Notes: generated by a model from the sequence alone, not told the origin. Shown: positions 17,547 to 26,785, counted from the stretch's first letter. The stretch is DNA of 64,000 bases from Ardenticatenaceae bacterium (GCA_020634455.1 JACKBQ010000001.1:2852001-2916000); one strand, 5' to 3'. Made by a program: numbers and translations.

Positions 17547-17918
17547 CTAAAACGAGTCCCCTTCTTGCATTATTTCCAGGCGGTTGCCAAAAGGATCATG
17601 AATATAAAAGCGCCGCATCTTCACACCAGATTTATCAGCGGTGATGGGGACACCTTCGGCTTGCAGGTGACTGCGTGCTGTGTCCAGATCGGCGACGCGC
17701 AGGCCGGGATGAGCTTTGCGGGCGGGAACAAAATCTGCCTGGATGCCCAGATGCAGCTCGATGCCGTCCCCGGCAAACCAGCAGCCGCCGTTGGCCTGGA
17801 GCTGGGCGGGCTTTTCTAGTTCGCGGAGGTTGAGGATACGGCCGTAAAACTCCCGCGCTGCCTCTTCACCCCCCGGTGGCATAGCCAACTGAACATGATC
17901 TAGACGTGTAATCTTCAT
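17547..17918 (-). CDS. VOC (glyoxalase/bleomycin resistance) family protein
   Basis: 123 residues, a single-domain vicinal-oxygen-chelate protein. The first strand ITRLDHVQLAMP carries the metal-ligand His, IELHLGIQ the mid-protein site, and FYIHDPFGNRLEIMQ the final strand with the ligand Glu. These dimeric metal enzymes range from glyoxalases to ring-cleaving dioxygenases and antibiotic-binding proteins. The substrate cannot be given. Confidence 0.85.
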   Translation of the reverse strand: MKITRLDHVQLAMPPGGEEAAREFYGRILNLRELEKPAQLQANGGCWFAGDGIELHLGIQADFVPARKAHPGLRVADLDTARSHLQAEGVPITADKSGVKMRRFYIHDPFGNRLEIMQEGDSF

Positions 17919-17970
17919 GCTAAAGTCCCTTTATGAAAATGTGTAAAGTGATGAGAAAGTGATTGCGGGG

Positions 17971-18693
17971 TTACGCCTCTGGCTGGGCCAGGAAGCTGTA
18001 GCCAGTGCCCCAATCTGAAATGATGTAGTGGGGGTCTTTGGGAGACATTTCAATTTTGCGGCGCAGACGGTAGATGTGGGTGTGCAGCCTGTCTTCAAAG
18101 GCGTCGTCCATGGGCCAGACCCGGCGCAGTAGAAAACCGTTGGTGACGGTTCGCCCGGCGTTGCGCATGAGGATGTACAGTAGTTTCGCTTCGGTGGGGG
18201 TGAGCTGCACGGGTCGTTTTTGTACAAATGCTTTGCGATTGGGGAAATCAACCTGCAAATTGTCATCTACTTTGATGACAGGTTCCAGGGTGTAGGCAAA
18301 ATCGCCCATGCGCCGCAGTACGCGCCGCACGCGGGCTACCAATTCTGCCGCCCGGAATGGTTTCACGATGTAATCTTCAGCGTACCGATCTAGACCGAAG
18401 ACGACGGTTTCTTCATCGTCAATGGCGGTGAGCATGATGATGGGCAGGTCGGAGAAGTCGTGGATTGCTTCGCATAGCTCGAAACCGTCCATGCCAGGCA
18501 TGTTCAGATCGATAATGGCAAGGTGCGGCAACCCGGTGCGGGAGATAACGGAGAGGGCTTCTTCCCCAGATACGGCCGTATGCACCACATACGCCTCGCG
18601 TTGCAGCGCACTCTCTACAGCACGTAAAATAGAGATGTTGTCATCAACGATCAGGATTTTGAAAGCGGTTTCTTCTGCGTTCCCTATCAACAT
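17971..18693 (-). CDS. OmpR/PhoB family response regulator
   Basis: About 240 residues. Receiver domain at residues ~10-125: acidic pocket KILIVDDN, phospho-acceptor in LAIIDLNMPGMDGFELC, switch Thr in MLTA, and Lys in YIVKPF. The C-terminal winged helix holds LTPTEAKLLYILMRNAG and VWPMDDAFEDRLHTHIYRLRRKIE. It should bind promoter DNA after phosphorylation by a partner kinase; none is adjacent. The start is uncertain: I prefer the ATG at 18693 over the longer frame, which begins at 18729. The gap 18694-18894 holds nothing else recognisable. Confidence 0.92.
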   Translation of the reverse strand: MLIGNAEETAFKILIVDDNISILRAVESALQREAYVVHTAVSGEEALSVISRTGLPHLAIIDLNMPGMDGFELCEAIHDFSDLPIIMLTAIDDEETVVFGLDRYAEDYIVKPFRAAELVARVRRVLRRMGDFAYTLEPVIKVDDNLQVDFPNRKAFVQKRPVQLTPTEAKLLYILMRNAGRTVTNGFLLRRVWPMDDAFEDRLHTHIYRLRRKIEMSPKDPHYIISDWGTGYSFLAQPEA

Positions 18694-18894
18694 AACCAGA
18701 ATACTAATACACCAAGGGTTAGAAGGCAACTAGTTTAGACATTCTCTCTGGTTTCTGGCGGCGGCGGGCCAAATTTTGCTGTTTGCTAGTATTGCGCTCC
18801 AAAAGTTAGCATAAAGTTATTGGCGGCGGCGCAATACTTAAACAGCCCGGCGCACTTGTCATAATAATGTTATGCAGATTTCCGCCGGATTGTA

Positions 18895-19674
18895 CTAGGG
18901 CAGTGCATCAAAAACGGCCGCAAAATCTTCGTACGGCTGGGCACCCACAAAAACCTGACCATTGATGTCAAAAATGGGCTGGCTAAAAATGCCCCGCTGC
19001 CGCCGAATCCTGTCCAGTTCCAGCACAGTAGCGATGCCATCCGGGCCGTCGTAGCACGCTTCAAAGGTGGCTTTGTCTGCGCCGAGGGTTACGGCCGTAT
19101 CCACGTAATAATCCCGATCTGCACCCCACAAATCGTCCTGGTTGGCAAACAGAGTTTCATGCGCCGCCCAGAACAGCGCCGAGTCTTGCTGGCCCAGGCA
19201 TTCAGCGGTGAGGGTACTGTAGACGCTGGGGTCGCCGTGATTCAGCACCGGCCAAAACACCAGCTTAACCCGCCCGGTTTCGACGTAATTGGCAATGATC
19301 TCTGGCTCGGTGCCTAACACGTAGGCACGGCAGCTGCCTCAGAGAAAGTCGGAGTAATCAATGTGGGTGATGGGGGCGTTGGGATCGCCCAGAAAGAATG
19401 CGCCTTCTTCCGTACGGCCGCTCACCACGCCAGCCTCTGCCATAACTTCGGCGGTGGGTTCTGGTGGGGCTGCTGTGGGTTCGATTGTGGGGGGAACGGC
19501 CGTTGCCAAATCCTCTTGCGCTGTTTCTTCAATGATGGGCGGCGGCGCGGTGTTGGTGGGCAGAACGGCCGTTTCGGGAGCAAGAGTTGGTTGGGTGGGG
19601 ACGGCCGTTTCGGCCGTTGGCGCACAGGCCGTCAGCAAAAGCAAAATACAAGCAAGCCAGTAAAATCGTTTCAT
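18895..19674 (-). CDS. DsbA-family lipoprotein with in-frame UGA (probable selenocysteine)
   Basis: 259 residues if the UGA at 19341-19339 is read as Sec. Residues 1-16 form a lipoprotein signal (LLLLTAC). A Pro/Thr/Glu-rich spacer then leads to the thioredoxin fold: GDPNAPITHIDYSDFL, then U-G-S-C, then RAYVLGTEPEIIANYVETG. The helical domain and a cis-Pro strand (GIFSQPIFDINGQ, GAQPYEDF) follow. The UGA falls on the first active-site Cys of the CXXC, and the frame stays open for 148 further codons of DsbA sequence. A hairpin of bacterial SECIS type follows (separate entry). It should act in the cell envelope as a thiol/selenol oxidoreductase. Automatic callers will split it at 19339 or call it a pseudogene. 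Confidence 0.82.
19310..19341 (-). promoter_or_regulatory. SECIS-like hairpin after the DsbA-family UGA
   Basis: On the reverse strand, 10 bases after UGA, a perfect 7-bp stem (GUGCCUA/UAGGCAC, 19328-19322 with 19316-19310) encloses the loop CGUGU. The first loop G is 19 bases after UGA, inside the usual 16-37 window of bacterial SECIS elements, which carry a G (often GU) early in a small apical loop. Seen directly: stem, loop and spacing. SelB binding is inference. Confidence 0.7.
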
Positions 19675-19790
19675 ACCGCCAAGTATACCCAACTGCTCCG
19701 TAATCTTTCTTACACAACAATTAAGAAAAAGGCCACAGAGCGCACAGAGATTTTTGAGACGTATACCAACGTCTACCATGCTTTGTTTTT

Positions 19791-20537
19791 CTAAGACAGG
19801 GTTTTGTTCAGGCGATCCAGCAGCGCTTGCGAGCGCAAAATGCGGCGCACGTGGCGCGTTTGCATCGGGGCGTTATGGCCATCAATGTAATGTTCGTAAT
19901 TTTCGTCCAGCAGGTTAGCCAGCATCGTCATGTCCAGCATCTGATCATCGGTGTCAATGTAGCGGGGGGCTGGATAATAGCAGTCGCCTAAAAACATGAC
20001 GCCATCCTGCACCACTTTGATGACGGTAGAATCGGCCGCGTGAATGCCGCCGACGTGCAGCAGTTCCAGCGTCACATCCCCAAATTGGAACTGTACTTGA
20101 TCTTCGTAAGTTATTTCGGGCAGCACGATTTCAAACTCAGCCCAATCTTCGGCCGTCCACTCCAAAATTAGTTTGGGATTGCGCTCTACTTTGGTGCGCA
20201 GGTGCGCTTCACCCACATTGAGCTGGCGCATGTCGCTTAAAAATTGGAAGCTCAGGTGGTGGGCAATGGCGGGCACGCGGTACACGCACGCGCCAAATGT
20301 GTGGTCCCAGTGATGATGGGTGTACACTACGTGGCTGATGGGCGGCGCGTCCATCGCTGCCAGCGTGGCCTGAATTTGCCGCGCCAGGTGCAGGCTGTTG
20401 CCCGCATCAATCAGGATGGTCTGATCGCCAGCGATGATCACGCCAATGGTGGCCTGTACCCGGTTTTTATCCGGGTGGCGGGGCAAAATCCAGACGTGGG
20501 GGGAGATTTGGGTGAATGTGAGAACGGAATTAGACAT
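19791..20537 (-). CDS. MBL-fold metallo-hydrolase
   Basis: 248 residues from the ATG at 20537. The metallo-beta-lactamase site is clear: THHHWDH (residues ~72-78), later GGIHAADS, FLGDCYY with the bridging Asp, and a C-terminal IDGHN His. Members hydrolyse lactones, thioesters, nucleic acids or beta-lactams; this sequence has no RNase Z or glyoxalase II extra features. The start lies in a GCAAGTTTGCGAGT-type repeat, so the N-terminal boundary is not firm. Confidence 0.88.
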   Translation of the reverse strand: MSNSVLTFTQISPHVWILPRHPDKNRVQATIGVIIAGDQTILIDAGNSLHLARQIQATLAAMDAPPISHVVYTHHHWDHTFGACVYRVPAIAHHLSFQFLSDMRQLNVGEAHLRTKVERNPKLILEWTAEDWAEFEIVLPEITYEDQVQFQFGDVTLELLHVGGIHAADSTVIKVVQDGVMFLGDCYYPAPRYIDTDDQMLDMTMLANLLDENYEHYIDGHNAPMQTRHVRRILRSQALLDRLNKTLS

Positions 20538-20547
20538 TTTTATGTAT

Positions 20548-20630
20548 GCAAGTGTGCGAGTTTGCAAGTTTGCGAGTAGCGGGTGAATGGACAATTTACT
20601 CGCTCACTCGCCACTCGCAAACCTTACCGA
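20548..20630. repeat. GCAAGTTTGCGAGT intergenic fold-back repeat
   Basis: GTGCGAGTTTGCAAGTTTGCGAGTAGCGGGTGA pairs loosely with TCACTCGCCACTCGCAAAC across a short loop. A related stretch is at 60700-60786. It lies between the MenG and MBL genes. Confidence 0.5.
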
Positions 20631-20637
20631 AAGTTGC

Positions 20638-21357
20638 TTACAATGCCCCTAACCCCGGTTTTTGCCCGGTGTGGATGGCTACGGTGCCAAACATGAACAG
20701 TTTGTAAGTGACGTTCTCAAATCCGGTCTGGCGCATGATGTCGGCCACGGTTTCCGGGTCTTTGAACTGCTGGGTGCTGTCTGGCAGGTAGCGGTAGGCT
20801 TCGGATTCGCCAGTGATGAGCTTGCCCAGCAGGGGGATAACATAGTTGAGATGGATGAGGATGAACGGCCGTAACACATTCTTCTTTGGCGGGCTGGATT
20901 CCAAGACCACCACCCGTCCGCCAGGCTTGGTCACCCGCATCTGCTCAGCAAACGCCCCCGGCACGTCAATCACGTTGCGCATCAAAAAACCAGAGGTGAC
21001 TGCATCAAAATAGTCGTTGGGAAAGGGCAGGGCCAGCGTGTCTGAGCCTACCCACTGGATTGGTTGGCGTTCGGGGATTTGCTTGCCCGCCTGCATCATT
21101 TCTACCGTGAAGTCGCCGCCGACGGCTTGCAAACCGGGCGTTTGCCGCAACCCCTCCAGGGCAATGTCTCCTGTGCCGGTAGCGATGTCGAGGAGACGGC
21201 CGTTCCTCGGCAAGTTGGCCTGCTGGATGACGTACCGACGCCATTTAATATCCTGCCCGCCCGTCATGAGGCGGTTCATCAAATCGTAACGACCCGCAAT
21301 GCGGGCAAACATGCTTTGCACGTACTGTGCGCGTTCTTGTCCTTGTAGGTGTGCCAT
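20638..21357 (-). CDS. menG: Demethylmenaquinone methyltransferase (UbiE/MenG)
   Basis: 239 residues from the ATG at 21357. Start region VQSMFARIAGRYDLMNRLMTGG is the UbiE/MenG signature. The SAM loop is LLDIATGTGDIALE, and the post-II motif is RVTKPGGRVVVLE. It methylates demethylmenaquinone (or the ubiquinone precursor) at the inner membrane. An anaerobe-capable menaquinone user is likely in this phylum. An AAGG lies upstream. No other quinone gene is nearby. Confidence 0.9.
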   Translation of the reverse strand: MAHLQGQERAQYVQSMFARIAGRYDLMNRLMTGGQDIKWRRYVIQQANLPRNGRLLDIATGTGDIALEGLRQTPGLQAVGGDFTVEMMQAGKQIPERQPIQWVGSDTLALPFPNDYFDAVTSGFLMRNVIDVPGAFAEQMRVTKPGGRVVVLESSPPKKNVLRPFILIHLNYVIPLLGKLITGESEAYRYLPDSTQQFKDPETVADIMRQTGFENVTYKLFMFGTVAIHTGQKPGLGAL

Positions 21358-21445
21358 AATCAAAACCTTGTTGTTATTTTGACCTTGATCATAGGCTGTT
21401 TGGGCGATTTGTCCACGTGAGTTTGGTGGAAACGGTCGTTCCCCG

Positions 21446-22258
21446 TTACCCCGAATCCTCCAACCGTGTCATCTCATCCTGCGAAAGAGTAATGCTGGCG
21501 GCGTCCCAATTTTGCCGTAAATGAACCGGGTTGTGCGACATGGGAATGGTGATGACCCACGGCTGCTGCACCAGCCAGGCCAGAGCAATCTGGTAGGGAG
21601 TGGCGTTGTGGGCGGCGGCAATTTCGGCCAGCACGGTTTGCACACGCAGCTGCCCTTCTTCCACAGGCGAGTAGGCGGTCACCACGATGTTGTTGGCCTG
21701 GCAGTACGGTATAACACCATTTTTCACCTCGCTGCGGGTGGTAAGGCTATACGGCACCTGGTTGGTCACAATCGGCGTCTCGCTCAGTGCTTGCGACGTT
21801 TTCATTTCGGCCACATCAAAGTTGCTGACGCCCAGGTAGCGGATTTTGCCCGCGCGGACGGCCTCGTTGAGGGCGCGGAACGTTTCTGCCAGCGGCGTGC
21901 CGTCCCGCCAATGGATGAGGAACAGGTCAATGGTGTCCACACCCAGCCGCTCCAGCGATCCATCAATGGAAGCCAGAGTGCGTTTGTAGCTGAGGTTGGG
22001 CGGGCGCACTTTGGTAGTGAGGAACAGTTTGCTGCGGTCAAAGCTGCGTATCGCCTGGCCGACCAGCTCTTCGGTGTGGCCGTTGGCGTACATTTCGGCC
22101 GTGTCTATGTGAGTGTAGCCAATTTCTAAAGCGGCGCGGATGGCGCTTAGTGCGCGATCATCCTGGCTGGGATCGGGACGGCTGCGGCCGCCCATTGCCC
22201 ATGTGCCCAGGCCCATTACCGGTATTGGTGTGCCGTCAAAAAGTGTCACTGTCCGCAT
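21446..22258 (-). CDS. Aldo/keto reductase
   Basis: 270 residues, start ATG at 22258 with AGGGG upstream. The (beta/alpha)8 catalytic tetrad is visible: Asp and Tyr in IDTAEMYANGHTEE, Lys in LFLTTKVRPP, His in LFLIHWRDG. The NADPH-binding C-terminal part includes VTAYSPVEEGQL and IALAWLVQQPWVITIPMS. The family reduces aldehydes and ketones with NADPH. The substrate is unknown. Confidence 0.92.
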   Translation of the reverse strand: MRTVTLFDGTPIPVMGLGTWAMGGRSRPDPSQDDRALSAIRAALEIGYTHIDTAEMYANGHTEELVGQAIRSFDRSKLFLTTKVRPPNLSYKRTLASIDGSLERLGVDTIDLFLIHWRDGTPLAETFRALNEAVRAGKIRYLGVSNFDVAEMKTSQALSETPIVTNQVPYSLTTRSEVKNGVIPYCQANNIVVTAYSPVEEGQLRVQTVLAEIAAAHNATPYQIALAWLVQQPWVITIPMSHNPVHLRQNWDAASITLSQDEMTRLEDSG

Positions 22259-22466
22259 ACTGTTTTCCCCTGAAAAAATCTGCCAAATTTGATTAGATGA
22301 TAGATGAATTAGACCAAAGCGACCACCTAATCTCATTTCGAGTCTAGACCCATGCGGCTTTCGAAGTATCGGTTTTGGCGGGTTTTGTTATAATGCTGCT
22401 GTCTTTTCGACCAAGCTTTGTTGACTCGTCTGTTGTTGAAGCGATTTAGTTTTACGTAATCACCAA

Positions 22467-25400
22467 ATGAATCAGCCAAAATTGACCATTTCGCTGCTGG
22501 GGGGCGTGAGGATTTTGCTGGACGGCACGGCCGTTTCCAATTTCCCTTCCCGTAAAGCCGACGCTTTGTTGGCTTACCTTGCCTGCAACCCACGCGCCCA
22601 CCCCCGCGAAAAGCTGGCCACCCTCTTTTGGCCGGACAATGACCAAACTCGCGCTTTGGCCAATCTGAGCGTCATCCTCAGCAGCTTGCGCAAGCAGTTG
22701 GACGATTATGTGCTGGCCGATCGGCACACAATCGCATTCAACACCGAGCGGGTGGTTGACCTGGATGTGGTGGCGTTTGAGCAGGCGATTGAAGCGGCTC
22801 AAAGGCGGCAGAGTAGCAAAATTAGCAGAACGGTGGCAGCGCAGTTGGATACGGCCGTATCCCGCTACAAAGGTGATTTCCTGGCTGGCTTCAGCCTGCG
22901 CAACGTGCCGGAGTTTGAAGCGTGGGTGCTGCTGGAGCAAGAACGCCTGCGCCAGATGATGCTCGATGCCCTGGCTGATTTGGTCACTTTCCACCAACAG
23001 CGCGGGCAATTTGCCGACGGCATTCAGCACGCCCAGCGGCTCCTCGCCCTGGATCCGCTGCAAGAGCAAGCACACCGCCAGCTCATGCTCCTCTACGCGC
23101 TGGACAATCAACGCCCCGCCGCCCTGGCCCAATACGAGCAATGCTTTGCTATCCTCGACGAGGAACTCGGCGTCGAACCGGATGAGGAGACAACAAAACT
23201 TTACGAACAAATCAAAAATAACAAGGCGACCAGCCAAGAAAATATCCCCCCAGCCCCCCTGCTCCTCCGCACCCCAGCCCCCCTGCTCCTCCGCACCCAA
23301 GCTCCCCCGCACAACCTCCCTGCCCCCGCCACCAGCTTCATCGGCCGAACCGAGGAACTGGCGCAGATTGAAAATTGGCTAATGCAGCCAAACGGCCGTT
23401 TGCTCACCCTCATTGGCCCCGGCGGCATTGGCAAAACCCGGCTGGCTCAGGAAGCTGCCCGCCAGCAAATAGGCGCATTTGCCGACGGGGTCTGGTATGT
23501 GGGGTTGGCGGCGCTCACCCGCAGCGACAATTTGGCCGATGCCATTGCCGAAGCCATTCACCTGCCCCAAAAAGAAGGCCGCGACACCCAAACGCAGCTC
23601 ATCGCCTACATGCGGCATAAAGAAATGCTGCTCATTCTGGACAATTTGGAACAGCTCGTTGGCAATACAGCGATGAGCTTTTTGGCACAACTGCTAGAAA
23701 ACAGCCCCGAACTGCGCATTTTGGCCACCTCCCGCGAGCGGCTGCGGCTGCAAGCCGAGCGGTTGCTGGAACTGGGCGGGTTGCCGTTTCCGGTGGTCGG
23801 TAATCTGTTATCCGTCGTCGGTAAACCGAATACCGATAACCGAATATCAATTACCGGTTACCCTGCCGTGCAGCTCTTTGCCAGCCGTGCCCAATGGGTT
23901 CAGGCGGATTTTGTGGTTGCGGGATGGGAAACGGCCGTTACCCAAATTTGTCAGCTCGTGCATGGGTTGCCGCTGGCGCTAGAGTTAGCCGCCACCTGGG
24001 TGCGCGTGCTGACACCAGATGAAATTGTGGCCGAAATTGAGCAGGATATCTCCGTTTTGGCCGCAGCGGTGCACGATCTGCCGGAGCGTCATCGCAGCGT
24101 CCGCGCCGTTTTTGAATATTCCTGGCAATTGCTCACCCCGCAAGAACAAACGGCGATGCAGCAGATCGCCGTCTTTGCCGGGCAGTTTGACCGCGCTTTG
24201 GCCCAAGCCGTGGCGGATGCGTCGCTGCCGCTGCTGCAAACCTTGCTGGACAAATCCATGCTTCAGCGCAGCGAAAGCTGGTTTGGGCTGCATCCGCTCA
24301 TTAAACAGTACGCAGTCACCCACCTGGCTGGCAATCCTGCCCTCCGGCAATTAACTCGACAGCGGCACGCGCTGGCCATCCGCGACCGCGTGGCGGAATG
24401 GGGCAGGCATATGCACCGCACCCGCCAAAAGGAGGCGTTGGCTGCCATTGCGGCGCTCATTGAGGACGTAGCCCTAGCCTGGCAGTGGGCGGCGACGCAT
24501 GAGGCGACCCTGTTGCTGGCAATGTTGCCGGGAATGCTGGACTATTTTAGAAACGGCCGTCATCAACAAGGTATTCCGCTGCTGGAAACGGCCGTGCAAC
24601 AGCTAAACCAAGCGCCAATGCTCCCGGCTGATCCGCTGCTCATTCCCAAGCTGCAAGGCCGTTTGGCCGAACTGCTGGCCGCCAATTACGATTTGCCCCG
24701 TGCCAAAGCGCTCATCACAACCTGCCTGGCTACCTATCGCCAACACGAGGCGCAGGCTGAAATTGCTTACGCGTTGCGGGTGATGGAGCGGTTGGCTCAC
24801 GCGCAAGGCGACTCGCTAAATTATCGTCGGCAGTTGCTAGATGAGGCACTGATCATCTACCAGACATTACAAGATGCGGAGGGTAAAACTACCATTTTGT
24901 TCCGCCTGGGTGTTTTGGAGCAATTGGAAGGTAATTATGAAACGGCCGTACACCTGGGTCAGCAAGTTATTCGTCTGGCAGAAGCAGCGGGCGATTTAAA
25001 CAGCCTCGCTTTTGGCAATTTTGGTTGCGGCGGTGCATTGCGCGATAGCGGCCAATACGCGGCGGCCATCCCATACTATGAACGCTGTTTAGAGGTCGCC
25101 GAGATTGTAGACAACCATTATTTGCTGGTTTCGGTACTCAATCATTTGGCGGGCACAAATGCGTTGTTAGGTGATTACGCGCCTGCCCTCAAAATGTTTG
25201 CCCGCTGCAAAGTGTTGGCTGAGCAGATAGGGGAGCGACGGATGTTAGGTTACACATTAGCTGACTGGGGCGAAACCGAAAGTTTACGTGGCAATTATGA
25301 AGCCAGTCGAGAATTACAGTTGGAAGGCATGGCTGTTTTGCACGAAGTGGGCGACCAGTGGGGCGTGGCGGGCACGTATCTCAATTTGGGCGATCTGGAA

Positions 25401-25745
25401 GGGAAGCTGGGGGATTGGCAAGCGGCCAGCCAAAATTACGCTAAGGCCCTGGCTACGGCACGCAGCAACGACACGTTGCCAATGATTCATCATGCGCTTA
25501 TGGGTTTGGCGCAATATTTGCTCTGGATGGGATACCAAACGCGCAAGGCAACCTTTATTGTGGCCTATTTGATGGGTCAAACGGCCGTTACTGGTCCAAT
25601 CAACGCGCTCAAAAAAGAAGTATGGGCAGAAATTAAGCCAACTGATCCGCAAGAAGCCACCCAAATGCTACAAAAAGCAGGCAGTACGCCGCTGGCAGAA
25701 ATCATCAACATACTGCCGCCAAATCTATTGTTAGAGCCTGATTAG
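22467..25745 (+). CDS. BTAD / NB-ARC / TPR transcriptional regulator (AfsR/SARP-like)
   Basis: 1092 residues. Residues ~1-95: winged-helix DNA-binding domain (SLLGGVRILLDG, AYLACNPRAHPREKLATLFW). Residues ~97-250: bacterial transcriptional activation domain of TPR type. Residues ~255-285: a low-complexity linker made by a 24-base tandem repeat. Residues ~290-560: NB-ARC/STAND ATPase with P-loop LIGPGGIGKTRL, Walker B LLILDNLE, ATSRERL. Residues ~690-1080: TPR array. STAND regulators act as ligand-gated switches; the signal here is unknown. Between P and A of a conserved GLPFP...YPAVQLF region, about 22 extra residues (~443-465) come from an intergenic-type repeat. Confidence 0.88.
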   Translation: MNQPKLTISLLGGVRILLDGTAVSNFPSRKADALLAYLACNPRAHPREKLATLFWPDNDQTRALANLSVILSSLRKQLDDYVLADRHTIAFNTERVVDLDVVAFEQAIEAAQRRQSSKISRTVAAQLDTAVSRYKGDFLAGFSLRNVPEFEAWVLLEQERLRQMMLDALADLVTFHQQRGQFADGIQHAQRLLALDPLQEQAHRQLMLLYALDNQRPAALAQYEQCFAILDEELGVEPDEETTKLYEQIKNNKATSQENIPPAPLLLRTPAPLLLRTQAPPHNLPAPATSFIGRTEELAQIENWLMQPNGRLLTLIGPGGIGKTRLAQEAARQQIGAFADGVWYVGLAALTRSDNLADAIAEAIHLPQKEGRDTQTQLIAYMRHKEMLLILDNLEQLVGNTAMSFLAQLLENSPELRILATSRERLRLQAERLLELGGLPFPVVGNLLSVVGKPNTDNRISITGYPAVQLFASRAQWVQADFVVAGWETAVTQICQLVHGLPLALELAATWVRVLTPDEIVAEIEQDISVLAAAVHDLPERHRSVRAVFEYSWQLLTPQEQTAMQQIAVFAGQFDRALAQAVADASLPLLQTLLDKSMLQRSESWFGLHPLIKQYAVTHLAGNPALRQLTRQRHALAIRDRVAEWGRHMHRTRQKEALAAIAALIEDVALAWQWAATHEATLLLAMLPGMLDYFRNGRHQQGIPLLETAVQQLNQAPMLPADPLLIPKLQGRLAELLAANYDLPRAKALITTCLATYRQHEAQAEIAYALRVMERLAHAQGDSLNYRRQLLDEALIIYQTLQDAEGKTTILFRLGVLEQLEGNYETAVHLGQQVIRLAEAAGDLNSLAFGNFGCGGALRDSGQYAAAIPYYERCLEVAEIVDNHYLLVSVLNHLAGTNALLGDYAPALKMFARCKVLAEQIGERRMLGYTLADWGETESLRGNYEASRELQLEGMAVLHEVGDQWGVAGTYLNLGDLEGKLGDWQAASQNYAKALATARSNDTLPMIHHALMGLAQYLLWMGYQTRKATFIVAYLMGQTAVTGPINALKKEVWAEIKPTDPQEATQMLQKAGSTPLAEIINILPPNLLLEPD
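23252..23299 (+). repeat. 24-base tandem repeat inside the BTAD gene
   Basis: Two copies of AGCCCCCCTGCTCCTCCGCA plus four bases, in frame, give APLLLRTP-APLLLRTQ in the linker between BTAD and NB-ARC. GC-skewed repeats of this kind are usually intergenic. Confidence 0.7.
23795..23862 (+). repeat. Intergenic-type GGTAATCGGTTATCGGT repeat inside the BTAD gene
   Basis: The stretch GTCGGTAATCTGTTATCCG ... ACCGAATACCGATAACCG matches the intergenic repeats at 26786-26868 and 62746-62822 in motif, order and fold-back symmetry. It is read in frame as about 22 residues (VVGNLLSVVGKPNTDNRIS and flanks). Confidence 0.65.
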
Positions 25746-25835
25746 GGCTGACGATGAAATAAAGTGTGGAATTGCATCGTCAGCTTAAAGGAGCGGTAAA
25801 GGAGCGACTTCGTCACCTTATTTAATTTCCGCTCC

Positions 25836-26645
25836 TTAGCCAAATAACCGACCAAAAAAACCACCTTCTGACTTCTTTTCTTTGATTTTCTCTTCAAGCT
25901 GGCGCGCCGCCGGGAAATCTTTCAGCCGCAGCGTTTGCTGATTGGCTTTATCGGCCTCGTCCACATCCTCCAACTGCCAATGCACAATGCTCAACTTGTG
26001 CCAGATCAACGGGTTGCTGTTATCAAAATGGATCGCTTCTTTGTAGGCGTTTTGGGCCTCTGCCCACATCTTTTTCTCGAAATAAAAATCAGCCAGTTGG
26101 CGGCGCATGGCCAATCGTTGGGGCACGCTGGCGGCAACTTCGGCCGTTTTGCCAAACCATTCGACCGTTTGCTCCAAATTCTCCATTACTTGCCAGTAAG
26201 CCACTTCAATGCGGTAAAGGTAATAATCGGAGGGACGCAAATCATGCAGATAATCTAGCACGAGGCGAGCGTCTTCAAGACGGCCGTTATGCACATAAAC
26301 CAGCGGCTCGATCATATTGATTTCTACCACGTCTGGCTCCAAATCCTGCGCTTGCCCCAACCAGCGCCACGCCTCCTCCAGACCATCCGGCGCATAGCTG
26401 CCATCTGCTTCCTGCGCGGCGGCAATGAGTGTGTACGCGGTGCCGGCAAATGCATACGGCCGTGATCCCCCCGTGACAAACGTTTTCAAAGCGGCCGTGA
26501 GCTGATTTGGATCGCCGCTGTACGCATCCACCTTTTCCAGGCCAACCAAAAACGATCGCCGCCCCTGTTCCGTAGCCATTGTTTCTGTTGGCCAATTGAT
26601 TTTTTCTAGCAAGGGAATAAATTTGGCAACTAATTGGTGGCCCAT
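25836..26645 (-). CDS. TPR-containing protein
   Basis: 269 residues from the ATG at 26645 (AAGGAT upstream). Helical repeats occupy most of the protein. The recognisable TPR units are near residues 150-245 (YYLYRIEVAYWQVMENLEQT, AEAQNAYKEAIHFDNSNPLI, DEADKANQQTLRLKDFP). No signal peptide or membrane span. The C-terminal KEKKSEGGFFGRLFG is a short basic tail of the kind seen in scaffold proteins. Function unknown. Confidence 0.7.
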   Translation of the reverse strand: MGHQLVAKFIPLLEKINWPTETMATEQGRRSFLVGLEKVDAYSGDPNQLTAALKTFVTGGSRPYAFAGTAYTLIAAAQEADGSYAPDGLEEAWRWLGQAQDLEPDVVEINMIEPLVYVHNGRLEDARLVLDYLHDLRPSDYYLYRIEVAYWQVMENLEQTVEWFGKTAEVAASVPQRLAMRRQLADFYFEKKMWAEAQNAYKEAIHFDNSNPLIWHKLSIVHWQLEDVDEADKANQQTLRLKDFPAARQLEEKIKEKKSEGGFFGRLFG

Positions 26646-26743
26646 ATGCGATCCTTTTCTTTTGCCGTGCCGCCGCACGCTCTTCCTACTCCAATCCAAT
26701 CCAACAAAACCTTAGCTTAGTGTAACTGCCAGCCGCCAAAATG

Positions 26744-26779
26744 AAAAGCCCTCCTCAGTCATAGCCGAGGAGGGCTTTT
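26744..26779. terminator. Bidirectional intrinsic terminator between groEL and the TPR gene
   Basis: Perfect 13-bp stem (AAAAGCCCTCCTC / GAGGAGGGCTTTT) with a 10-base loop. On the reverse strand it ends in TTTT and serves groES-groEL; a T-run is present on the forward strand too. Confidence 0.85.
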
Positions 26780-26785
26780 TGGGTA

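Noticed and set aside
19310..19345. Frameshift or nonsense pseudogene in the DsbA-like gene
   Set aside because: The frame is the same on both sides of the UGA, the interrupted codon is the catalytic Cys, and there is no other defect. A SECIS-like hairpin follows. Selenocysteine explains all of this better.
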